Assembly: GCA_037042185.1 (NCBI GenBank)
Contig: JAXQJY010000025.1
Location: 1,302,001-1,366,000, forward strand
Direction: 5' to 3'
DNA: 64,000 nucleotides
DNA from: Sordariomycetes sp. S80-01Y
Taxonomy: Eukaryota > Ascomycota > Sordariomycetes
Made by a program: the position numbers and the translations under genes. Each line of letters opens with the position of its first letter. Position 1 is the first letter of the stretch. Shown here one piece after another: positions 1 through 10,377 of this stretch. The notes under the pieces were generated by a model, which was given only the letters and a program-made list of their open reading frames with translations, made no database searches and was not told where the DNA came from.

Positions 1-37
1 ATCTGAATATCAGCCTGCCCAACCATATCTACTTCCG

Positions 38-2347
38 CTAGTTTTCGCCATCGTCGTCATCATCTTCGAGCTCCATGTTGAGATGCACACTCTCGTCGCT
101 ATCGCTGTCCTCACCGTCAGCAGGAGGAGCAGAGGTCCCAGTTGTGGCTTCTGGTGCCCTCGACGGTGCTGACGAGCGCGTCTCCTGACGCTTCTGTGGC
201 ACGTCTTCGACCGCATCGTGTTTGCGTTTTGGCGGAGAGCCCTCACGTGGCCTTGCATCGCCCAGCCCGCCGTAGACAGTGGCTGTCTCAGTAGGTTGTG
301 ATTCAAATGGATTGATCTGCACAGGTAGGTCCACCTTTGGTGCAGCGGGAATAACTCCTGGTCTTAATGTATCCTCCATGTCTTCCTCGACGTTATCATT
401 GCCAGTTGGCAGGGAGTCCACCATTGCTTCGTCCTCATCCTCCTCTTCGTCTTCCTGGTCAGATAGGTTTTGCTCATCGTCAGCGACTTTACCACCTTCA
501 GGACGCAAATTGGTTCTCAAGATCTCGACGCCTTGATCCTCCGGGAACAGCTGTGTGAGATGCGGCAGGATGCTTGCAAACTTGCGTCCACGAGAATCGG
601 TGTACGGATTGAGGACGCTCGCCAGCATGGCATCCCGGTTATGCATGAGAATAGCAGTTTGGTCAAGTAAGCTTCGATGGCTTGGCTTAAGATGTTGTTG
701 AGGAACTTGAGACAACAAGGTCGCAAGGAGACTTGAGGCCGCATTTTTATGCTCTATCTCGAGCAGGATGGGTTGTGCCTCCGTGGCTGTATCAGCTTTC
801 TTCAAGAAGAGATCCGTGTTGGTCGTAGCGCCATTTTTCTTCGACTCAGCGGGCATTTGAGCTTTCTTTGGCGGCTTAAAATGACCAGCATCTTCTTGCA
901 AATCTCGGCAAGCTGCGCCGATAATTGGTCCGACCATGTCGACCATGGATATCGACAGTGTCGGCCCAGCGGCGTGAAGGATATCGTTAAGTAGCGAGTA
1001 GGTGGTTGCGCGAACTGCCGGGACGTCCATGCCGGATTTTGTGACCCGGCTTACATGGTCCAGCAGCTCGGATGCATAAGGTAGCATGTCCTGCTCCAAC
1101 CTTTGGAATAGCGTTTGCGTTAGCTGTAGAGCAGCTATGTGGATATCTGGAATGACACTCCAAAGCTCTTCCTTTTCTTCTCTTCCTATCCTCGCTCGTG
1201 TTTGCAAGGCTTGATCCCAGGTTTGCGACTTCGGCGAAAGTCTAGCAACTAAGCATACCCGTGTTATCGCATCAGTGATCTTGGTCAAATGCAAAGCGAC
1301 GGGGCCTTTCGAGTTATGGTCCAAGCAGGCAGCTAGGTACCCAAGAAGGCCGGTTATCCTCTGAGACCCTGCTTGGACGCCTTCCCAAGGGGGTAGCTGA
1401 TCCTTAGCTGAGCCACCTGAAGGGTATGTGTGATCCATATTGACTTCGGTTTGAGCGACACCAGCTGTCGGCTCCCAGGATTCCTCAATGGCCCTGAACA
1501 CTTGGCTTACTGTCGCGTGAAGCTCATCGATGATGCCGCCGACTAACTTCGCCCACTCATCGCTGCCCCCAGACTTGGCCGCTACAAAGTGCTGTGTGGC
1601 AGCCAAGCGCCGGGCCGAAATGCTTAGCGAGGCAGGGACAATGATACTGTCGCTATCTGTCGGAGCAAGATAGGGCCTCAACGCGGCCATCGTCTGGGTG
1701 CTAAAAGGGCGGAACGTTGCCGGGTAAAGGGGAATGAGCGTGGTGAAGGAGTCGCAGATGGTCTCGGAGATATTGGGGGACGCTGTCGCCATCTGACTGG
1801 GGCTAGAGGACTTGAGGAGTTCCAGACAAGCCTTCGCGAAGGTTGGAATATTCGGGGTGGCGATCTCACGGACGAGTGTTTGGTAAGGCTGTAGAAGCGT
1901 GTACACCCGGGTTAGTGCCACAATAGCCAACTCCTTAGACGCTGCTGGGTCTCCTTTCTGCGAAGTATCAGTGACATGATCGAATTTGAAGAGGGCAAAG
2001 CATACCGTGACTATAGACAGCAGACCTCTGACCCATGGTCCGCAATCTTTCAGAACTTCCCAGCCACCGACGTCAACCGCGGCTTTGATTAGAGCGATGG
2101 CAACAAAGCGGGCCTCGCGCGTCCGGCTCTCAAGCAGTGTTGTGAGACTGGCTTTGAATTTGTGAACCAACATGGAAACCTCGGCTGCTTCCCCCTTGGC
2201 CTTTGAGTCCAAAGGTGTGGACAAAGGCTGCCTGCAGCGCACCACATGGCGGACGAGGATAGGCAGAGAGTGTGGGAGTTGGGTTGGCTCAAGTGAAGTG
2301 AGCTTCCGACACAAGACCCGAAGGTCTGGTGGCATGAGGGACGACAT
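38..2347 (-). CDS. RIX1: Pre-rRNA-processing protein Rix1
   Basis: Rix1 is the scaffold of the Rix1-Ipi1-Ipi3 (human PELP1-WDR18-TEX10) complex, which acts in the nucleolus and nucleoplasm on ITS2 processing and pre-60S maturation. The N-terminal half (about residues 5-220) has the conserved helical Rix1 repeats, including the GGWEVLKDCGPWVRGLLSI and YQTLVREIATPN stretches. The C-terminus is acidic with Lys/Arg-rich patches (KRKHD, PQKRQE), usual for a nucleolar protein. I infer two coding exons, 2347-2006 and 1957-38. The 48-nt intron 1958-2005 (GTATGC donor, CTGAT branch, CAG acceptor) is in frame and stop-free, so a plain ORF shows 769 aa where the spliced protein is 753. The start is the first ATG. 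It diverges from the YPP1-like gene across 570 bp. The identity rests on recalled family similarity. Confidence 0.87.
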   Translation of the reverse strand: MSSLMPPDLRVLCRKLTSLEPTQLPHSLPILVRHVVRCRQPLSTPLDSKAKGEAAEVSMLVHKFKASLTTLLESRTREARFVAIALIKAAVDVGGWEVLKDCGPWVRGLLSIVTVCFALFKFDHVTDTSQKGDPAASKELAIVALTRVYTLLQPYQTLVREIATPNIPTFAKACLELLKSSSPSQMATASPNISETICDSFTTLIPLYPATFRPFSTQTMAALRPYLAPTDSDSIIVPASLSISARRLAATQHFVAAKSGGSDEWAKLVGGIIDELHATVSQVFRAIEESWEPTAGVAQTEVNMDHTYPSGGSAKDQLPPWEGVQAGSQRITGLLGYLAACLDHNSKGPVALHLTKITDAITRVCLVARLSPKSQTWDQALQTRARIGREEKEELWSVIPDIHIAALQLTQTLFQRLEQDMLPYASELLDHVSRVTKSGMDVPAVRATTYSLLNDILHAAGPTLSISMVDMVGPIIGAACRDLQEDAGHFKPPKKAQMPAESKKNGATTNTDLFLKKADTATEAQPILLEIEHKNAASSLLATLLSQVPQQHLKPSHRSLLDQTAILMHNRDAMLASVLNPYTDSRGRKFASILPHLTQLFPEDQGVEILRTNLRPEGGKVADDEQNLSDQEDEEEDEDEAMVDSLPTGNDNVEEDMEDTLRPGVIPAAPKVDLPVQINPFESQPTETATVYGGLGDARPREGSPPKRKHDAVEDVPQKRQETRSSAPSRAPEATTGTSAPPADGEDSDSDESVHLNMELEDDDDDGEN

Positions 2348-2917
2348 CTGCTGCGAATATCAAATGAAGATTTGCTGGTAACCACAGGAGGCGACGCAAG
2401 TCTGATATGAGACGGGCTTGGCGACTGCGAGGGTGAGGCTCGGTACGGTTTTGAGTGGAGGCGAAGAGGATTCAGGATCTGTCAGAGCGCGCTGGCGTGT
2501 CAAAGTCCAGATCTGTGAATAAGCATCGAAGAATTCGCCAGCAAAATAGGCCGTCTTCAACCAGAGGAAGCATGTCTCAGAATCGCAAAGGCAGCTTTTT
2601 TGCAGGACCCTTGGATTCGGCAAGTGGGGTTAATTGACCCACGATGATTGGTGGCCAACTCGCAAGCTCGACGAACCTCCATAGCAGCCACTGGCAGGAG
2701 CTTCCGTCATTCTGCTTCCTGACCCCCGACTTAGAACGCCGGCTTCTGACTGTGGACCTCGGTTCTCATCGCAACCAGCTTTGCGCCTCCTTTCTTCTCC
2801 GTTGCCGACATTGCGTACATCGTCAGTTCTCTATCGACGCCCAGTCTTGGTCCGAATCGTCATGGTGTTATAGTCTCCGGATCCAACAACCCCGTCACCC
2901 CCTGACCTGGTCCAACC
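2348..2917. promoter_or_regulatory. Shared divergent spacer between RIX1 and YPP1-like gene
   Basis: This 570-bp spacer must hold both promoters because the genes are head to head. Several short open frames cross it but none has coding character. I see no clear TATA box or recognised operator. Confidence 0.5.
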
Positions 2918-5900
2918 ATGTCTGTGAGCGCCCTCCTGAACCCGTCGCAACGTTGTTCTTGTTCTGATCCATACTCCAGGCCAAAGCTCTAGGCTACCTC
3001 GAGCAGCTCGATAAGGCGCGCTGCGAGGGGAATTGGCCCGCCGTCCCCGAGCTTGTGCGCAAGGTTCGCAAGCACGCTCCTGAAAGAGCCTGTACGAAGT
3101 CCTTCCAGTACACACTGCACATGGATCGCCTCCTGACTTTTCACAGGTCTTACTGCCACCGCCGAGGCCGAATGCGCCGTCTCAGGCGCCACGTCGACAA
3201 TCACAACCGCGAAATCGTCAAGCCGACCGACGACGGCAGACGCGAACCCGAACCTCGACGTGGACGGAACAACGCGCCAACTCTTGGAGCTCATAGGGAA
3301 GGAGGATCACTACACTGAAGATCGATACCAGGCGCAAGTCTGTGTTGGTTGGCTGCATTGGGTTGTGGCCGAATACAGCCAAGCTCTTAGCCGACTGCCC
3401 AAGAGTTACGAACAAGATGACACCCAGGCTGACCCGGCAGTTGCCATCTCAGAATGGACGACTGTTTGCGCTCTCAAATCAGCGTATCTGAGGGCTAACT
3501 GCTTGGCACGCAGCTACCAGAGGAGAGAAGCTCTCGAGACCTTCCAGAGCGGATTGCCTGCACTTGCTCGGGTCTGGTCAGGGCGCGCAAGCCAGAAGCA
3601 GCTGAGCTACTGGGCGGAGCTTTTCCTGACGGAATACTGCATACTGCAGAGTCAAGCTCTGGAGGACGAGGAGGTGCCCCTGGAAGATCACAATTCTGTC
3701 GCAAGCTTCCGGTCTTGGGCAAAATATTGGGACGTGACGGCTTCATCCCCCGCTGGTGGCTTCGGATTCAAGGGCTCTGTGCCGCGACGACAAGTGTGGA
3801 AAGAGTACTACAAGGTTTTGTCGCGGATATTAGAGCGGAACCTCCCTTTCCCGACCGGGTATTTGAACGAAATCACGACGGAAAAGTCAGCCCGTGTGCA
3901 GATGCGCGCAGAGCTCGAGCGGGTCGAGTCTGTGTACCAAGGACTGTTGTTCAGGGAGACGACCTTCCCAAGAGCAGACGAGCAGCGGGATGAAGTCGAA
4001 GGCTTTGTCAAATTAGTGATTCAGAACTGGTCGGTACTTTGCGGCCGCGGCTGGCGGGAGCAGGACCTGGGCAAAGGCGGCCGCGACGGCCTAAGCCGAC
4101 GTGTGCTGGATCTCTTGTATAGTGCAGCCACCAAGACTTACCACTCGACGGCCGTTCTTCGGTGTCTATTTATGGTGCACTTGGCGGTTGGGGAATTCGA
4201 GCTGGCTTTGAAAGCTTTTGACTCTTACCTAGAGATTGTCAAGAAGGGTAAAGCGCGGGTCGACAAGACGGGGCATCCTGAACCCAGTCTCGACGATGAT
4301 GGCACAGTCTTGCAAACCATGTCTCAGGCAATTATCGCATTGTGCCAGTATGGGCCTGTCGAGGCCGCTGAGAAGGCCCGCGATTTGGGCGCTGAACTTG
4401 AGAACCTGCTGGCGACCTTACCACAGCTTGTGGGTTTAAAGAAGGGAGCGGCAACGATGACAGATAACGACGGCAAGATGGGCTTGCTGCATCCGCCAAT
4501 ACCACCACATATTGTGGCCTTGTCATGGCAAGCCATCGGACTGATGCAAGCGCACTGGTCGAGGGTCACACACGAAGCAGCCTCGCGAACCGAGATCCAG
4601 GGCCGAGCCATCTCTTGCTTGCGAAGCTCCCTGGCGTCTGATTTCGGTCGCTCAAAAGACATCCGAAGCTATTTCAGTCTTGGCTTACTCCTCGCCGAGA
4701 GAAGAGAACTCGCCGCTGCGATCGAGGTAGTGAAGACCGCTCTTGCGCAGTGCAAAGGTCACGAGGAGCAGTACAGCTTGCGTTTCGGGCAACATTGGCA
4801 AGAGAGATCACTGATACCCTTGTGGCACCTGCTTGCGTTGTTGCTCAGTGCGCGGCAGGACTATGCGATGGCGGTCCGAGCTTGTGAGGAGGCCATGGAG
4901 CAGTTCAAAGATCCTTCCATTCTTTTCGGCAAGGAGAACACCACGTTCGCCAGCGATCACTTAAACCAGATCGAAGACGGGTCGTCCCCGGAGGCACCCA
5001 AAGGCCTTGTGGATGAGATGGATGATGCAGAAAAGGAGGCAATCATGGAGGTCAAGATGACCCAACTGTCCTTGGTTGAGCTTCTTGAAGGCCCTGACGT
5101 GGCTGTCAATGCAAGCTCCGAGCTGCTTGCCCTCTTTTCGAGGCTATTCGGTAACATAGCGCCCCAGCAAGCCACGTTGAACCCACCAAAGACTAGGGAA
5201 CCGCCAAAGACTTCGGGGACTCTGCGCAGCATTCGCGGGAGCATTTTCGGTGGCAAGGACAAGTCACGTCCGCCAACGAGGCAGCAGAGCAACGCGACGC
5301 TCAGCGAGAAATCAGCGGCCACTCCGGCCCGACCCCAGACCTCCAAGACAGTCGCTAGTGTTACGCCTACAGTACAAGTCACCGGCAGCGACGGCCATGA
5401 CGTTCCAGGCTCGCGAAGAAGCAGCGTTGGACAAGTTCGCCGAAGTGATTCTCGACAACGGAACAGTCTAAGGAAACGAGACCGAAGCATGAGCCGGCAT
5501 CGGACTCCTAGCACGACTTTTAATACGCAACCATCGCAACCTGAGACTGTCGTGGATGGTGAGCCCTTCTTCACTCCCGCCCCGGTTGCAGATGGCGGGG
5601 AGTCATCCGACTTCTTCACTTTCACAAGCAAGCAGCCTTCGTCCTTGTCATCATTCTCTCGGGGGAGAACATTGCCAACCCTGAACTCGTTCATGTCTGG
5701 TGGATCAAAATCATCAACCTTCTCGGAGCTGACCGCTGATGAGATACATGCATCTACGGACCTCCTGCCACTAATTCAATTCTCGAAGGAGAAAGAGAGG
5801 GCTCGAAGGACTGCCATTCTCATACGGGTGTGGCTCATGCTGGCTGGCTTCTACCGCCGAGCTGATCTTTACGACGACGCAAAGAGCGCGGTTGCTGAGG

Positions 5901-6661
5901 CCCAGAAGCTGGTGCAAGCGCTCGAAGCTGATGCGAATAGGGAGCCGTCGGTATCGACTGGCACCAAGAACGCTGGCTGGGCCGAGAAGAAGAGCATCGA
6001 AGACTTGTGGGGTGATGTCTTTTCAGAGGTAAGCTACATCTCCTTTCGTGCAACCAATCGTCTGCTAACTCAATAGGCTGGGCAACTGTCCTTGTCTCAA
6101 GACAGTCCGTATGTGGCTCGCTCTGAATTTGAATCAGCCTTGATTCACTGTCCCAACCACCCCGCTGCGACTGTTGGACTTGGTAACATCCTCCTCGATA
6201 TCTACAGCGAAAAGCTCCGCCCAACGCCTACAATCGCCCCCTTGGACGACATCCCCTCACCAAGCGATGCAGAGGAGCCTTACAGCCCCAAGACTCACCC
6301 CGGTCACAAGGTTCTACCCACGTATCCGCTCGGATTGAAAACCAACCCCCGCCTCGACCTGGACCTTGAGCCCTCACCACCACTGGCCCACACCGATCTG
6401 CCCGAGCCTTACAAGGCGACTTGCCTCCCGCTGAGTGACCGACTCGCAGCCCGTGACCGTGCTTATGCCCTTCTCTCCGGGCTGACGCGCCTCGGCACCG
6501 GCTGGAACTACTCCGATGCTTGGTTCGCGCTTGCGCGGGCCTACGAGGAAAGCGGCCAGCCGGATAAGACGAAGGAGGTGCTGTGGTGGTGTGTTGAGTT
6601 GGAAGAGGCGAGGGGCGTACGAGATTGGGCCGTCCTAGGCGGCGGTGGATATGTCGTCTAA
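2918..6661 (+). CDS. YPP1: Ypp1/TTC7-family PI4-kinase recruitment protein (filamentation protein Rhf1-like)
   Basis: Ypp1 (TTC7 in animals) is a TPR-superhelix protein that with Efr3 holds the PI4-kinase Stt4 at the plasma membrane; filamentous-fungal copies are often called filamentation protein Rhf1. I infer four exons: 2918-2923, 2980-3091, 3147-6028 and 6077-6661, giving 1194 aa. The first coding exon is only ATGTCT. Introns of 56, 55 and 48 nt have CTGAT, CTGAC and CTAAC branch sites. Joining them restores the expected N-terminus (AKALGYLEQLDKARCEGNW, then RACLTATAEAECAV) ahead of the conserved AQVCVGWLHWVV block. TPR-like helices fill residues 100-620. A disordered Ser/Arg-rich insert (about 660-830) precedes the C-terminal TPRs, which end in an ALARAYEESGQPDKTKEVLW repeat. 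The start has A at -3. It converges on LOS1. Confidence 0.9.
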
Positions 6662-7128
6662 TGTCGGGCCAAAAAAGTGGACGTTTCTCTTCAGACCGAA
6701 CATGAGGCCATGTTCGCTCTTCTGATTCGTGATAGATTTTCCTGAGCACAATATACCTACTGCTATCTAGATCAGCGGCCTCACATCGTCTCACTCTCAT
6801 ATCGAGACACTTTTCATAGAGGTGGTACATGCAGATAAGACCAATCGTTGCCTGCATAAACAAAGAAGACGCGGTCTCTTGGTTCTATGGCCCTGCCTAC
6901 CAACTCCGTGACATGATATTGATTTCGCGCTTTTTCCGAAGTAATCAATGAAGTATCAAATGTGTTTTTGTGCCCTTTCGACCCAGGACTCGCCAGAGAG
7001 AGACGCTCCTCCATCAACAGCCCCCAAACATCTGATATCCTTGCGATGCGCTCAGACTTCGTGCCACCCCAAACTCTCTGATGACGTGACGCTGCGTCGT
7101 GGTGGTATATTTCCCAGTGGGTGCTACT
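6662..7128. other. Convergent 3' spacer YPP1/LOS1
   Basis: This 467-bp spacer lies between two stop codons and should contain the two 3' UTRs and poly(A) sites. AT content is higher around 6730-6960. No gene is supported here. Confidence 0.5.
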
Positions 7129-10100
7129 CTACTGCTGCCACCCCTTGAGCATATTCTGAAGGTAGTTTGCAAACTGTTTCCGATCCGTGCTCGTCGACAT
7201 GACCCGTAAGAACTCATCACCGTTGATACCGTAGGCTGGGAATGTCTCATTCTGTAGCCGCTGGATGAAGGCATCTCCCGTCTTGGTGTAGATCATCTGC
7301 TCTACACCCGCGATCTCGGTGAGGACTTGTTTCGACTGGGCATCCTGCGGTCGGAAGGAGGGGTTGCAGAGGACTTCCCAGCAGACGGGATGGAAGCGTT
7401 CAATCATGAAGCTATCGAAGCCGGGGATTGCCGGGGTGGCAGGGCCGGTCGGCGCGCTCGGGTTGGCGGAAATGTCTGCTACATCTGGACCGCCCCAGAT
7501 GGAAGCAATGCGGTTCATGACATTGAACGCTAGACGACTGGGACCGAGATCGAGCGCGCGTGCAATGTTCGTGATCGAGGTAACTAGAGTCTCGAAAGAT
7601 CCTTGGTTGGCGTCTGAGATGAGTGTGCCGTCGAGGTTGTTGTTTAGGATGATCTGGATGAAGGACAGATATTCCCTCCGTAGTTCTCCAAGTTGGACTT
7701 CATCATCCGTGCCCACGATAGGTTCAGCAAGTCCTGTGAAAATACGCTCAAGCAGTGGTGAGAGGAGAGCGTTGAGGACATCGTAGATTTCGGTCTTGAA
7801 GCCAAACACAACTTGATCTAGAAGCCGGAGGAACATTGCCATCTCGTACTTGTGGGAGCTTTGCGACAGGAGACCCTCGATCCATTGTGGGAGCTGTGGC
7901 AGAACAGCAGATCCTAGGACACCGAGAAGGCGAGAAAAGGCTGAGCGACAGGCAGTGCGGATGTCAGAGGAAGAGTTGAGCTGGCTCAGAGAGATGAGGA
8001 TGGCCTCGGCTGCCCTGCTAAACTCTTGGGATACTGCTTGTTCTGGCGGGCCGCGCTGGCTTGAGGACTGTGACCCGGGTGTCCAGTCCGAGAAGCCGTG
8101 AGCGAGTGTTCCCAAAGCCATGACAATGTGGTGGATCTGCAAAGCCGCTTGCGCGTCTCCAGATTTAGCTCGAGGCAAATGTTCCTCCATGTCCCTGAAC
8201 AGAGGGTCCATCACCGATCGAGCATAGAGCGCCTGCTTGTCAGCTGGCGTGCTTGCCGTGGACGAGACGCAACCAATAGCCTCAAAGAGGTACAGCTGAC
8301 TAGTGAAGAGGGCGTCGGCAGAGTGATCAGACTCGTCAGAAGACATGTCGTCGTCTGCGTCCTCCGTGGACACCTCGGCCTTGATGGGGAGGAGATCCGC
8401 GATGGACTGAATCACGGTTTCGGCAACGTTGCCCACTTGTGCTCGCAGGTGCTTGATGAAGCGGTAGAAGAGGTACCACGACCTCGTCTTGATACGAACA
8501 TGGTCGTGGTGTACCAAACGCACGAAACTCTCCAGCACAACGGGAATGTATTCAGTGTGGGACTCGAAGATAGCGCAGTAGCGAACACAAATCTCCATGT
8601 ACTGCAGCAGGATCGCGGGATGCTCCATATTGATGATGCCTGTTTCGTGTTAGCCCGTGCTCATTAGTGTATGGATTGATACTGACCTGACTCGACCATC
8701 TTCTTCATCATGGCTACTAAGTGCTCTGAAGCCTCGCCCGACGGCTGGTTCTTGGGACCAACACCCTGGTTAGGAAGCGCCAACTCGCCGAAGAGGTACA
8801 TCTCGTAGAGTGCCAAGTCGAGGTCTCGCCAGTCCATCTGAGAGCCTTGCTGGTCCAAGGTTTGGAATGTCGTCGCCACTAGGTTACTGAGTGTATTCAT
8901 GTAAAGAGGCTGGTCAATAGCAGCAATGGTCTTCTGCAGGTTCTGCAGCTTGCGTCGGAGCTCCTGGAATTCCGCCTCGTCGGTCTGCTCATCTTCGTTG
9001 CCCCAGGTCGCTGTCTCGTCGTATCGCATCTTTTGGATGATGGCATTGAGAATAGGCGGTAGCATCTCCGAATACTCTTGAGGGAGCTGTCCGACTTTAC
9101 GGAGGAACGTCAGAAGGTCTGTCAAGGCCGGAATGACCGTTGAACAGACCTCGTCATACTCGTCAGAGAAGAAGCGAAGCAAAAACGGCAGGAATCCGCC
9201 AAGATAGCGATTGGCCTGCGCCCTTTGATCACCCGAGAGCTGGCTGTCCTCCAAAGCTCGAACGATGTCCGCCATGACAGTGTTGACGAGACTAGCGACC
9301 CTCTCCGCCAGGTCGGTGTCGTACTGGTGGGTGCCCTTGTACTCGCTCAGCGCTTGGCTGTCAATGAGCTGCCTAATAATCTCCTGCAAGTTGAGGAAGG
9401 CAATCATCTCAATCTTGTCCTGAGCGCGCATCTTCTTTCCGCTAATCTGGGTGAGGGTGTCGATCGCAGAGTTGCGAACCTTGTCCTCCCCTCCAGACTG
9501 GTTCGCCCGCCCAACCAGAGGCAGCAAAAGGTTGAGCATGTCCTGACTAACAACGAGGGAAATATCCATCCAACTAACCCACTTGGCGATGACCTTCAGG
9601 ACTAGGTCGACAATGGTATCATTGCTGCCGTAACGCACGAGAAGCTGCTTCCATGAATCGGCGACTTTGTACACGTCTTGAGCCCGCAGCTGGTCTTTCA
9701 AATCGGTGTTGCGCTTCGCCTCGTTGTTGCCTCTGTTCATGAGCATGTCGGCAATCTCGTCGTGTATCGAGCCGAGGATGCGCAGGTAGAGAACGACTCC
9801 GTTGACATTTTCTGTGTTGCTGGGCAAGCCGGACAGGTCGAGAAAGTCGTCGAGGAAGCTCTGCCAGCCATCTTGGTAGAGGAAGACAAAGAGGTAGGTC
9901 AGGGTCTGTGTGAGCTTATTCTGCAGGTGGGCAGGGTCGGGTTCTTGCTGCGGCTCGGGGCCGTAAGTCTGGCGGACGTATTGAAGGAGGGTGTCTCGTA
10001 GGTAGGTCAGGCTCTGGCCGTCGAGACCCTGCGTGTGGACGGCATAGTTTACTATCTCAAGGCAGACCAGACGCAAGACCTCGGAGGAGCGTGGGGTTCG

Positions 10101-10377
10101 GACGAAGATGGTGATGCACGTCTGCCAGCCCGAAGGGTCGGTTCGGAGCTGCTCGAGATACTCGAAGGCCTGGGACTTCAGAGCGGCGTCCGAGTAAGGG
10201 TTCTCCAAGATCCCCACGGCGTTCTCGATCTGGCACAAAGTAGGTCAGCACACCGTCCCACGAGGCTGTCCGCGTCACGATCAACGACAATGGCGACGAT
10301 CCAGAAAGGCGGTCATGAGGGCGGGGCATGCACAGGGCCCATGCAGGGCAGATGAGGTCACGTACCTGTGCTTCCAT
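7129..10377 (-). CDS. LOS1: Exportin-T (tRNA nuclear export karyopherin)
   Basis: Exportin-T binds Ran-GTP and mature tRNA and carries it through the nuclear pore. I infer three exons: 10377-10366 (12 nt, MEAQ), 10229-8687 and 8639-7129, giving 1021 aa, the usual fungal length. Introns are 136 and 47 nt. The N-terminal block (IENAVGILENPYSDAALK, then a W-x-TCITIF helix) is the importin-beta-like Ran-binding region. The rest is HEAT-repeat helix, with the conserved YMEICVRYCAIFE segment just after the second junction (about residue 530) and FPAYGINGDEFLRVMS at the C-terminus. The second intron interrupts a Gly codon (VESG/IINMEHP). The ATG has A at -3. It faces YPP1 tail to tail, and its promoter lies in the long spacer on the right. 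Confidence 0.92.

Noticed and set aside
1958-2005. Reading the 16 extra RIX1 residues as a genuine protein insertion
   Set aside because: The segment has a full donor, branch and acceptor set and breaks a conserved helix spacing, so an intron is the better reading.
4957-5694. 245-codon minus-strand frame inside YPP1
   Set aside because: Antisense shadow of the disordered insert; no homology or splice context.
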